In this document: positions 20,725-32,300 of the stretch, one piece after another | Position numbering within the stretch: the stretch's first letter is position 1 | Layout: the number at the start of each line of letters is the position of its first letter | From: Chromera velia | Taxonomy: Eukaryota > Sar > Chromeraceae | Reading direction: 5' to 3' | NCBI GenBank assembly: GCA_018398765.1 | Contig: JAHBMJ010005130.1 | Location: 1-40,257 of the forward strand | DNA: 40,257 bases | Notes under the pieces: model-generated | What the model was told of the DNA's origin: nothing | The model's database searches: none | What the model saw: the letters and a program-made list of their open reading frames with translations, nothing else | Made by a program: the position numbers and the translations under genes

Positions 20725-22378
20725 AATGCAAACGATATGAAACAATATAAACTTGCTAGTGAGACTAAGTGAGACAGGGCACATACAGGGCGCAGTGAAG
20801 TACAATGAAGCAATGCAAATGATGTCACAGTAGGGCGGTGATCCAAACAGAGAAAGAGGAAATATTATGAAGCAATGCTAGACTAAGTAAAACAGGGAAC
20901 AGCGGGACGGGGCAGCCAGAGAACGGGGAGACAGGGAGCAATGCAACGTAATCGCAACGCAAACATTATGCCGCATTATGCAAACGATGTGGGACGGTAA
21001 GACGGGAAGAGGGGAAGCAATGTAAACCATGTGAGATGATGTGACGTGATGTGAGGAGGTAAAACGGGATGAAACGGGCCAGGAAACGGGGAGAAAATCA
21101 GCTGTAATGCAAACGAATGCAAACGATGTAGGGCGGTGGGACAGCTGAAGATAGCTGAGGGAGAAAAGAACGAAAAGGAAGCCATGCAAACGATGTGGGG
21201 CAGTGGAACGGGGAGAGAGGAAGCAATGCAAACGATGTGGGGCCGTGTGGGGCAGTACAACAAGGAGAAAAGAAGCCGTGCAAACGATGTGGGACAGTGG
21301 GACAGGGAGAAAAGAAGCTATGCAAACGGTGTGAGGCAGTGAAAGAGTGAGAAAAGAAACAGTGCAAACGATGTGAGGCAGTGAAAGAGTGAGAAAAGAA
21401 GCCATGCAAAAGATGTGAGGCAGTGAGATGGCAGTGAGACGGGGATTGAGGGAAGAATCAATGCAAGCGATGCATGCGAGGCAGATGCGAGGCAGTGAGA
21501 GAGGGAGAAAAGAAGCAATGCAAACGATGTGAGGCAGTGAGACGGGGAGGGGGGAAGCAATGCAAAGTTTAACGATGTGAGGCAGACTGAGTGAGACGGC
21601 CGGGGAGAAATGGGGAGAAAGGAAGCAATGCAGACGATGTGAGGCAGTGAGACGGGGAGGAAGGAAGCAATGCAAACGATGTGAAGCAGTGAGACGGGGA
21701 GGAAGGAAGCAATGCAAACGATGTGAGGCGGTGAATCAGAGACGGGGAGAAAGGAAGCAGTGCAAACGATGTGAGGCGGTGAATCAGAGACGGGGAGGAA
21801 GGAAGCAATGCAAACGATGTGAGGCAGTGAGACGGGGAGGGGGGAAGCAATGCAAAGTTTAACGATGTGAGGCAGACTGAGTGAGACGGCCGGGGAGAAA
21901 TGGGGAGAAAGGAAGCAATGCAGACGATGTGAGGCAGTGAGACGGGGAGGAAGGAAGCAATGCAAACGATGTGAAGCAGTGAGACGGGGAGGAAGGAAGC
22001 AAGGCAAACGATGTGAGGCGGTGAGACGGGGAGAAAGGAAGCAGTGCAAACGATGTGAGGCGGTGACTCAGAGACGGGGAGGAAGGAAGCAATGCAAACG
22101 ATCATGTGAGGCAGTGAGACGGGGAGAAAGGAAGTAGTGCAAACGATGCGAGGCAGTGAGACGGGGAGGAAAGAAGCAGTGCAAACGATCATGTGAGGCA
22201 GTGAGACGGGGAGGAAAGAAGCAGCTAGTGCATGCAAACGATGGAAGGCAGTGATTGAGACGAGGAGGAAGGAAGCAGTGCAAACGATGTGAGGCAGTGA
22301 GACTAAAAGTGAGACGGCCCAAACGGGGAGGAAGGAAGCAGTACAAACGATGTGAGGCAGTGAGACGATAATCAAGGG
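20725..22378. repeat. 42-bp minisatellite array
   Basis: The unit reads approximately GCAATGCAAACGATGTGAGG then CAGTGAGACGGGGAGAAAGGAA. Copies are degenerate from 20,725 to about 21,330 and regular from there to 22,375. A higher-order duplication is visible: the variant TGCAAAGTTTAACGATG occurs at 21,561 and again 290 bp later at 21,851 with matching flanks. The array abuts the end of dispersed repeat C. The unit is 14 codons long, so long minus-strand frames with a 14-residue period exist; I treat these as spurious. Confidence 0.9.
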
Positions 22379-23215
22379 AAGATGCGATGTCAGACATATG
22401 TCAGACAGTGCATGGCAAGGTAAAAAATTAATTATAATTAATTAATTAATTCACCAAATTTCCTTGCAATACAGAGACGCGGGGGGAGGACAACATGTCA
22501 ACAAAACAGAATCAGCTGTACGTTGTACGCACTTGCCTACGGGAATTCAGAGTGTTTGTCAGGATGTTTTAGGCCCGCGCGTTGGGGAGACTCCCCCGCG
22601 CTCGCGAAGGAATTTACCCGCTAGTTTACCCGAAAACGGCCAAAACGGCTAGATCCACACCGCGCGATCCATAACAAATGAGAGCGAATGCGCCTAAGAC
22701 CGCCTTTTCTGCATCTAAGAAAGCAGATTGTCTTAAGTCACCGGCTTAAATGGGTGAAAAATGGCGGAAAGTAACCAGTCAACTTCGCACTGCAGGGTGT
22801 GAGCAGAGCACGTTGTCGGATGGGTGGAGGGCTCTCCGGGTGGAGAGGGCATTTTGTGGGGGGGGTGGGGGGGGCATTTGGTATGTGTGCATGGAAGGGG
22901 TGCTCTGCTGGAGGTAGCGCTTCAGCGGTGGGCGCACCCCGTCTGACGGCTGGACGTACGGAGCAGGTGGCCAAATATGAACTTCAGGGGGCGGCGCTGG
23001 GCATGCCCCCCTAAGGGCTCCCTCCCCCCCCAAGTACCCCCAAGTTTAGGCAGTATGCATGAGTTACTGTTACTGTTTTCAAAGTTCACACCCTCTCTAA
23101 CCCTCATGTACTTAACATCACCTCCTTAACACTACTGGCCACTTGACAGCAGAACGTTCAAGTACCCCCATGTCACTTTGAAAGTTCGTCCGACCACATT
23201 AAAAATTGTGCAGCA
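22379..23215. other. Intergenic stretch with AATT run and poly-G tracts, no gene supported
   Basis: An ATTA/AATT simple run lies at 22,425-22,450, and GC-rich sequence at 22,570-22,620. At 22,779-23,033 the minus strand has a Pro-rich open frame containing LKRYLQQSTPSMHTYQM followed by a Pro run. It has no start context or partner exons and the Pro run comes from a G tract, so it is not called. Confidence 0.35.
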
Positions 23216-23575
23216 TGGCTGATCAAGTTTGTCCGCGCTTGCTGCGCAGCCCATCAAGTTGTCCGTACAAGATGTTAGTGAGAGCTAGCGACGCAGCCTA
23301 GGCCGCGGTGGTGTGGCTCATCATGGCCCATCGCAACTGATATAAAACATAATTCCTAGCCAATTTTATGCTTGCGATGCAAACTTCAAGACATAATACA
23401 TGCTTATAACATAGATTTTTAAGACTAGTCCGCATTTACTAGCCCTTGCGACGTAAACTTTCAAGACATAGTCCGTACGGGCGATGTAAACTTTTAAGAT
23501 ATAGTCCGCATAAGTCCGCACCAGCGGTGCAGACTTTCAAAGCATAGTCCACACCATAGTTCAAGTTTAGTTTTA
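23216..23575 (+). repeat. Decayed array of the GC-core minisatellite
   Basis: Seven or so degenerate units of the type AGTCCGCAC-core-GACTTTCAAGACAT, where the core varies around palindromes such as CAGCGGTG and TTGCTGCGCAG. They relate to the tandem units at 18,853-18,951. Confidence 0.5.
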
Positions 23576-24704
23576 AGTCTATCCACCAGAGCGAAAAAAA
23601 TTTTAATTGGCTTGTACTGTCAGGGAGGCGCAGGGAGGTAGCCTGGCATTTCTTGACATTCTGAGATATTGTAAGATATTTTATGAAGAAAACCCAAGGA
23701 AAAGATTGAGTTAGATAGACTTAGACCATAACTTAGACTATTTAGTTCAACACCACCCTTATTACACTATTTTTCTTTTTGAAGAAGAAACTTAGGAAGA
23801 AACTATACAAGAATAAAAATTATAAAAAAGTTATACGAGCTTGAATTTTTTTTTACATCAACTCTCACTTTTTTTTTTACGTCGACCAACTCATATCAAC
23901 TCCCATAATTTTAAAAACTATAGGAATTGATGATGATGATGATGATGATGATTGAGTTAGTTAACAAAAAAAAAATTGAAGCTCCCAATTTTTTATACTC
24001 ATATATAGTTTATTCGATCTCTAAGATAAAAAAGGGTGTAATAAGGGTCATACTAAATTAAACGGCCTACGTTTAACTTCCATTGAATATTTCAAATTCT
24101 AACTTGTTGCACTTATTTCATTATAGGAACGCTACGCTAAATTTTAAAAATTGGGTATTAAAATTTTAATTTCTGGCGACAGATACACATAGCGGGAAGG
24201 CCCTAGGGCGGAACATATCAATCAATCAATCAATTAGCTAGAATTGAGGTTACACAATGAGGTAAATTTGGGAGTGCCAATTAATTTTTTATATCCAATT
24301 CAATAGGGTATATATAGTAGAATTTTCCGATACTTTAATTTGTCATATATCCTTTAATTGATACCGTTCGAAGACTTATATGAAGACGTACCGTCTTTTC
24401 TTTTCTTCTATTTTCTTTGATGAAACAGGATCCATGGGACGGGATATAAGGCGCTCAAAAGAGCACAAAATCGATCCAAAGTGGCACATGCATGCATAGA
24501 TGCATGCAAGTGCTCCCTGTGTGCATGTAACTAACTGATGAGATAAAGAGTCATCTCTTTTGATGGAAGCTTTCTTCTTTCCTTCCTTCCTGTAATCAAT
24601 CGGTTCCAACGTATGGCCTAGCGTACGGCACCCTCCTACCGTAGCTCCTCCTGCAAAAGGGAGGCGAAATCTTTTTCAGGCTCTCTTCCTCTTTTTTCAT
24701 GCAG
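23576..24704. other. AT-rich intergenic stretch, no gene seen
   Basis: Low GC with a GAT trinucleotide run at 23,929-23,953. No coding exons or RNA genes were recognised. GC rises from about 24,420. Confidence 0.5.
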
Positions 24705-25759
24705 GCTTTGCACAATCTAATGTATCACTGGTGGTGGGAGGCCACAGAGGTGAAGGGAGGGGGCGAAGGATCGGAGAACGATGTGGTGGGTGTACGGGGG
24801 CGGAGAAGCGAAGGAAGAAGAGACCGACGGAAAGGAAAGAAAGACATCATGAACGTGCAAACCAAACAGACGCTTGGAACGGGACAACGGGCGTCGGTTC
24901 TCTCTTGTCAACAGAGCACACCATGGCGCAATACACAAAGACAATTCATGCAACCGTTTTCTGGCGACACACATAACGTCTGCCCCCGCACCCCGGCCGT
25001 GGAATTTGCCCTGATCGATCGTGTTGGCTGGCCTACGAAAGGAAAGAAAGAAATCACGAACGTGCAAAACAAACAGCCCGAGCCCCTCCCAGCCCCCCCG
25101 TATGACATGCGATCCATCCATCCATCCATCGCCTCGCCCCCCCCCCGATTTCTGATGAACTGCATGCTCGAGCGGTCACTCACTCACTAATTAACATGCC
25201 TCCTTAAATAACGTGATTTTGGTCTTCCCACCCCCCCCCCNNNNNNNNNNNNNNNNNCCGTTTCCGTCCGTTATTTCTCTCAGGGCTACCAGGCAAAGAC
25301 CCTTGAGTAGGAATCGACAGGCGGTTTTTCGGGTCATGCACTCAATAGAAGAAGAGAAGAAGAACAGGAAAGAGAACCCTCTCGATTGATTCAGTTGCCT
25401 GCGTCCCTTGCCATCTCTCTTCAACAATCCTGGAAAGAAAAACGACGTTCCCAAGGATAATAAAGAAAGAATGCCAGAACCCTGGAGAAAGGTAACAGAA
25501 AGCACACGCACGCATGCATGCATGCACACACAGGCCTCTAACCCCTTCTCGGCCTGGATCAACCCCGTCAGCTCTGGACGCCCGCTCCTCTTTCGGGCTG
25601 GCTCCCGAGGGCCAAATAAGTCTCAAGGGGCAAAGAAAGAAAGAAAATTTGTTTCCCTTTGGAGGAATCCCGTGTACTCATGGTTCAAGAATTATTTCCC
25701 TTGAATGAAGTGGAGACGTGCAGGAGTTTCCGTTCAAGCTTCGCTTTGTGCTCTTTTAA
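24705..25759 (+). CDS. Candidate small multi-exon gene, unknown product, interrupted by an assembly gap
   Basis: Several exon-like segments have good splice borders. 24,705-24,749 lies between TTTTTTCATGCAG and GTGAAG and can read FAQSNVSLVVGGHR. 25,284-25,306, 25,395-25,491, 25,534-25,566 and 25,724-25,759 join in phase to GYQAKTLDCLRPLPS ... ERMPEPWRK, then ASNPFSAWINP and EFPFKLRFVLF plus a stop. The first segment does not join the second in phase, so an exon may be missing in or near the N gap at 25,241-25,257. A plausible alternative 3' exon is the frame ending FKPEASAMTNAFDDPF at 26,212. I do not recognise the protein. The phase agreement over four segments is the main support; chance is not excluded. 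Confidence 0.3.
25241..25257. other. Assembly gap (17 N) after a poly-C run
   Basis: Seventeen undetermined bases directly after ten C. The gap length is likely nominal, and the homopolymer probably stopped the assembly. Confidence 0.95.
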
Positions 25760-26294
25760 AAATGCTCCCACCGTCCTTCGATCCCTTCTTCCTTCCTTGC
25801 TTGCTTCCTTCCAACACGACGAACAACCGAAAGAAGAGGAAGTCTGCCTGTGTGCTCTTCAATCAGCCCGTCTCTTTGACGCCCTTTTCCCTTTTGATTG
25901 AGCACACCATAGAAAGAGGTAGAGAGGAAGCAAGCATTCGGGCAGCACAGAGTTACATGTGCACGCACGCACGCATTCATCCATTAGAGCGCGAGGGACA
26001 AAAAGGGAGATAAAGAAGACTCCCGATTGACAGTTGGTAGAGAGAGAAGAGAGTGCAAAGCCGAGAAGGGAAGTTGGCGGAAGAGAAAGAGTACAACGAC
26101 TGCAGGGAGAAACGTGAAGAGCAAAGAAAGCCCTCTTGCATTCTTCGCACTACACCAACACTTCAAGCCTGAAGCTTCGGCGATGACCAATGCATTTGAC
26201 GATCCATTCTAAACTGCCAACGACAATCGATCCGTGAACCAATCAACGATACATGGCTCTTAAATAAGAGAATCAGTCAGTCACTCAATTTATT

Positions 26295-26325
<31 letters not shown>

Positions 26326-26969
26326 TCCATACATTTATTGGAAGGAGGGACCACATGCAGTCGCTCTCTTCCGCCCGCCCCCGCATTCACCCCCCCACCC
26401 CATGCGGCCCACCGCTATTCTTTCAGTCATTGTCTAGGACGATATGCACATGAGAAGGCCCACGCGCATTCGCCCAGACACAGGACGAAGAAAAAAAGAC
26501 AGATAGATGATTTGGGGAAGAGAGGAAACGATCTACAGCAACCTGGCCGTCTCTGTTCTCTTCCCCAATTTCTCCCCTCCCCTTTTTTAGTAAGAGAAAG
26601 ACAGTCTCTCTCTCAAGAAGAAAGGGCAAGAGAAGAAAGAGATCGCGTCGAAGGAGAAGAAAGAGAATGAAAAAGTCGGGTACAACGACAGAGAAGACCA
26701 AAAGCTAAGCCTTCGTAAATGTCAATCAAAATCTTCTACCATTGTCTAGCGACTCATTTGCTGTTCATCAAAGAAGTCAAAACATCAAAGTGTTTCTTCT
26801 CTTTTTTCTCTTTTTTGCCTGCTCGTGCAGACATGTGAAAGCACACACCCCTTCTTCCCGCGGAGCCTGCGTGGATTTCTCAAGAGAGACGCCCTCTCTT
26901 CTTTCCCACACGTGACTACTGATTCATTTGCGGTGTTGCTCTCTCTCTGTCTGCCTGTCTGTCTTTCTC
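25760..26969. other. Region 3' of the nucleotidyltransferase gene
   Basis: Mostly purine- and pyrimidine-rich simple sequence, including a GAAA run at 26,296-26,323. An open plus-strand frame at 26,027-26,212 ends in SAMTNAFDDPF after an AG acceptor near 26,106 and may be a terminal exon of the candidate gene to the left. Nothing else could be supported. Confidence 0.4.
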
Positions 26970-27096
26970 TCACTTCCCAATGGCCAGTGACTGCTTCACG
27001 AAGACCAGGCCGGCATGTCTCCACACTTCGGTGTGCCCCTCCACGTCATGAACGTCCCGCCCCGCACTTCCACACTGATGGACTGACACCTGCAGG

Positions 27097-27144
<48 letters not shown>

Positions 27145-29339
27145 GAAGAACATAAAGAAACAGACCACAGATTGACTCTTTCCTGTCTCGCTGCCTCACC
27201 GACCCAACAGACAGAAGGACCTGAGAGAGACCAGGAAGAAAAAAAGGAAAGCCGTTGAAGAGAGCAAAAAGTCGTCCAAAGACCAAAGCAGGTCCACAAC
27301 CCACGAGCAACACAAATGCACAGGATGCATGCAATAATGAATCAGCAGACAGACAGAAGAATCCACTCGCCCATCCACCCATCCAGCAAATATGTCAGTC
27401 TCTACTCCCCCAATCCCTGCCGGCCAGCCAGCCACACAGACAGACACAGACAGACAGACAGACAGACAGCAAGACAGACGGACGGACCCCAAAGGATGGC
27501 AATTCCTTCTTGCAGAGTCTGCATTTCACAGAGTAGAGCACCACAGGCCTCCCGCTGCTGCCCTTGTCGGCCTGCTGGAGGTCCACCCGGCTCCTCTCCC
27601 CGGAGAACACCCAACGGACCTGCAGGAAAAAGAACAGAACAGAACAGTCTGATGAAGGCGCCTCCACCAGACCCGATGGAGAAAGAAGAAAAGAAAAGAA
27701 AACAGACAAGAGCGACAGACGGGAATAGGGACAGGAAAGGAAAAGAAAGGAAAGGAAACAGAGTGATCGATGTTCTTGTGTATCCATCTGAACATTCAGC
27801 TTTGCACCAAACACGCAGACAAACCGGCACCAGAGCAGCACGAACACAGAGACGCAACCCGACCAACTGACTGACGTCTCGTGGGGGGACCCTCTGATAT
27901 TGGCGCAGAGGCTCGATGTCGGAGTCTATCAGATCCCCTGAAGAGGAAGAGACGGGGGACGATGAGGGAGACTGGGAGCGGAGGTCAAACAGGGTCCCCC
28001 CTCCGCCCCCTATCTGCTGGCAGGTGTGTCTGTTCACTTTAAAGGAGACCTTTGCGTTGGAAGAGTCCTTCACTTCACGCGATCTGAAGGTCCTCTCCTG
28101 AGAAGGGCAGGGGGGGCAGGCAGGAGAGGAATGCAGACGTACGCGTCTTTCTCTTCATTACTTCAAGTCAGGAGGACAGGAGAAGTGTTTGTATCCCCAG
28201 AGCTTTTGTTGCCCGCCCCCCCCCTTTCATGCATTTTTTTCACGGATGCTCCCACCTCACTAGCCTGACTGGTCACCTCCGCATTCTCCCATCGAACTGA
28301 CTTCCTTACACTCTCTCAGATGGGAAGTGGAGAGTGGGAGAGGAAAGGGACAGATCGAGAAAAAGCGTCAACGCACAAAGGTATATAATACATTACCAGA
28401 CGCATCAGACAGGACAAAGCGTAGTTTTGAAGAGTACTATTGTGGCTGCGTCTCTTCTCTCACTAACTGGCTCTCAGTTGCCTCTGTCCACTGCAGACAG
28501 AATCACAAACAAACAAAGAAAGAAAGAAAGAAAGAAACAAACAAAGAAAGAAAGAAAGAAAGAAACAAAGACAGAAAGAAAGAAAAGAAAGAAAAAAAGA
28601 AAAGAACAAAGAAGGGGACCGACCAACCTCCGTTGCAAAGAAACGTCTTGCCTCGTAGCAGAGAAAACTTCCTCCCTTGTTGGGGTCCGATCGGTGCACT
28701 GCCTCCTCCTCTTTGGATTTCAGCATCACCCCACAAAACCCACACTCCCTTTCCCCCTTCTCCTTCATCTTCACTCGGTCTGTGTACTCTGCAACAACCA
28801 GCTCCAACCTCCTCTCCGCATCCACCTCCTCTATCTCCATCTTTGAAGGGGGTGGCGGCAAAATGTGCACGTCGTCCGATTTTCCGGAAGGTGTGGACGG
28901 GCCTGCTGTGCGGCCCCCGCTTCTCCTCTCGATCTGCCCGTTAGTGCCCCTACGACCTCTACTGATGTGCGACTTTTGCGTCGGGCTGGGCAGAGAGGGG
29001 GGGGGAGGGATGTCCTCGTCTTCCTCGTGGATGGAAGGAAGGGGGGAGGGGGGCAGACCCATCCCCGCCTGCCTTTCTTTCCCCCTCCCCTTCTCTCCTC
29101 TCACTTGGGGACCGTTGATGTCCTTCTTCTTGTGTTGCGGAGACGGCGCCCCCCCATGATCGGAATCGGAGTCGAGGGTCAAGTCTACCGGGTCGTCCTT
29201 TGAGCCTTCTCCGCTGCCTGGGAAGGGGGAGATCTGCATTGTCGATCACATGGAGGGAGAGAGGGAGAGAAGGAGGGAGGGAGGGTGAGTCTTCATGTAA
29301 CTATGGATATGAAAAGACAAGCTGCAAAAAGAAGCGGAT

Positions 29340-29370
<31 letters not shown>

Positions 29371-32300
29371 AAGAATCTGATGATGAGAAAATACTGAAGA
29401 TCAATGAAGAGAGGGAAGGAAGGAAAGAAAAAAAGAAAGCAAGAAAGAAAGAAAGAGACAGAGAGGGAGACAGAGAGACGGACCGGCAACCGGGGATTCG
29501 CGAAGGAAAAAGGGCGAACAGAGGCGGACGGCTTCACAGCTCTCCTGATCTGAACTCTCGCCTCTGTCTGGCACTCGTTGCGCTTCTCTTCCTTCCTGTC
29601 AAACCGCCTGGAGGAACACACACTGTGTGCTGACGGAAAAAGGGAGGGAGAGAATGAGGAAGCTTTCCTCTCTGTCTGATGCTGCTCTGTATGGTCACTT
29701 TCACGACTCTCACTAGATGTGGGACTCTGTGGAGATCTTCCCCTTCTCCTAGGCTCCCCTCTGTGATCATCTGAACTTTCTTCGTCTTTGTCATTTTCCC
29801 ACAAAGAGCGCGGGTGCCTTCTGACGGTCGAATGACCAGGAGAGGAGCTGATAGGGGATCTCTGGGGGACTCTCTCCCTCTCCCTCTCCCTCTGTGTCAT
29901 CGGGTTTCTTCTTTGGGTCTCTCTCTCACTTTCGCTCTCACTCTCATCCTCCTCGGCTCTTCCCTTCCTTCCCCAATACACTTTCTCTTCCTCCTCCTCA
30001 TCCACTTCAGAGAGCCTCCCTCTCCCCTCCTTGACAGGAAAGCCAAATTGTCCGACCGGACCTCTCTGTCCTCCGCCCTTCTTCTTGCCCTCTCTTTCCC
30101 TTTCTCTTCCTCTTTCTTCGACCAGCAAGGACTGTACCCTCGAGTCGGCATGTCTGTCGGTGGGGTCGGGGGAGGAGGAGGAAAGGGACCCCGAGGGTTG
30201 ATAGGCATTGCGCCTGGTCGTCTTGTCAGCAAACCGGTTGAAGGAACTCTCTGTGTCCCGGGTCTCTCTCGTTGACGGCTCTTCATGTGACCGCGTTGGG
30301 CTTTTGCCCCCTCCTGCCTTGTGAGCGGGTGAAGAGATCTGTCGGATGAGGGGAGGCAACACAGGAGGAGGGTCTTGTGGGTAGTGGTTTGGAGGTCTGT
30401 GACGGCTTTCGATTGGCGATGTAATGGAAGAGGATCGGGGAGAACACGGGGATGCGGGGGAACTGCGGGTAGGCATGGGAATGGGAGGGGGAGTGGGAGA
30501 TCTGCTGTCGTCAGGAAACTTGTAGGGGGACGGAAAGTCGACAGCTGCTCTTACCCTCACATCTCTCACAAGATTCTTCTTCTCGTCAAGAGTTTGTTCG
30601 GCATTCTTCAATTCTGCCTCAAGTTTTTGCAACTGAAGTTCTCGTAATTTTTGTTCGTAGATTTTCTGGGCCTCCCTGGCGGCTCTTGCAGCCTCCTCTA
30701 CTGCTCTGTTTGCCTCTTCGTGCTTCTTCCTCGTTTCCTTTTCCAGTTGTCTCTCTCTTTCTTGGATCTCCCTCTGATATTCCATTTCCATCTCGATTTT
30801 TCTCTGTCGCTTTTCCTCTTTCTCCCTCTCCTTCTCCCTCTGCCTTTCCCTCTCTCTCTGCTGAAATTTTCTGTCTCTTTCAGCTCTCCATCTCTCGTCC
30901 TCTGAATCCGTTCCTGCTTCTCTGCTCCCGTCCCTGCTGTCCGCTCGACACACCGGCTGTTTGACCACCCGGGGCGGGGGGGTCTCTCTTCGGTCTCTCT
31001 CCCTCTCGGTGAAAGGCCGACGCGTCCGACCATCAGGTGAAAGGAGAGGACCCCCACCTCTATCTGCACCTCCAGGCAGTCTGTCTCTGTCTCTGTCCCT
31101 CTGTCGAGGCTCGTACGGATCGGATTCTTCTTCTCTGTCTCTGTCCCTGTACCGATCGCGGTCTCGACCTAGGAATCTGTCTTTGTCTCTCTGTCGGTTT
31201 CGGTCTTGCTCTGCAAATCTGTCTCTTTCTAGGTCTCTGTCTCGGTCTCTCTCTCTTTCAGCGCGTCCCTCCTCGTACCCGCGTCTGCCTGCCTGTGGGT
31301 GTGTCTCTCGCTCTCTCTGCAGGTCTCTGTCTCTGTTTGCGTGTTGCTTCTTCTTCTCGAGAGCAGAAGAAGAAGGAGGTGTTCGAACGGCTGAGTTCCA
31401 TGCCGCCTCTCTCCTCTCATCAGACGACAGAGACCTCTCGTCGTCGTCCTTCTCGTCATCGGTGATGTCCAAAACCTCCACAGGGCCCGAACGAGAAGGA
31501 TGGAAGGAGGAGCCAGGAACGCCCGGACGCTGCTCTCTGTCCCTCCCCTGCAGTCACAAGGCGCACCGGAAGGGGGTGAGCCAATGAGAGGGCGAAACAG
31601 CGACGAGGCAAGGAAGGAAGCATACATTGAAGAAAAACAGGAAGAGAAGAAGGAAGGAAGAACGGCAGGAAGAAACAAACAAAAAGGAGACGAAAAGAAA
31701 AGGCGGAAAGACAGCAAGGAAAATAGCAAAGTCCAACACAACAACGTAGAGATCCAAAACAAACAACGACGGGCCCTCAACGGACGTGCATGCGTCTGTG
31801 TTATCTATCCCTTAAGTCTCACTCACCTTCGACAGCTGGAAGTCAAACTCCTGTCCTCCGCGACCCCCCAATCCCCCCGAGGGTACCCTGGGTCCCTCAG
31901 CAGCCTGTCCCTCTGAGTCTGAGAAGGCACGCGGAGGGGGGGCACCAAGAACAGAGGAGGCACTCTCCTTCCCGCAGCATGGAGGCGGAATCACCACGTT
32001 CTGCAGTCTGCACACAATACATGCAGATTATGGACATTCATTCATTCATTCATTCATATTGCTTCTGTCTGTGCATTAATTTTCAAACAGACAAAAAAAC
32101 CCTGTGCGGCAGATGGCATCACCACAATTTGACCCCTGAGTCGGACACCCTCCCCACCCCTCCCCTCACCCCTCATGCACCCACCCACCCGTCAATCACA
32201 GGGTCCCTCCTCTGGGGCTCCGGACCGAAGAGTCTTTCGAGGACGCGCACAGCAGTGTGAGAACGGAATTGAGTCCAGGAGTACGTCTTCCGGTCGATCT

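Noticed and set aside
20878-22397. Long minus-strand frames with a 14-residue repeat (LTASHRLHCFLPPR)
   Set aside because: They follow from a 42-bp minisatellite lacking stops. There is no start context, no non-repeat domain, and the array includes units of other lengths that shift the frame.
26027-26212. Short plus-strand frame ending FKPEASAMTNAFDDPF as a stand-alone gene
   Set aside because: Too short, the upstream part is simple sequence, and it has no own start context. It is kept only as a possible terminal exon of the candidate gene to its left.
29814-30275. Plus-strand frames rich in Ser and Leu opposite the large nucleotidyltransferase exon
   Set aside because: Complement of the Arg/Glu-rich coding sequence; no independent support.
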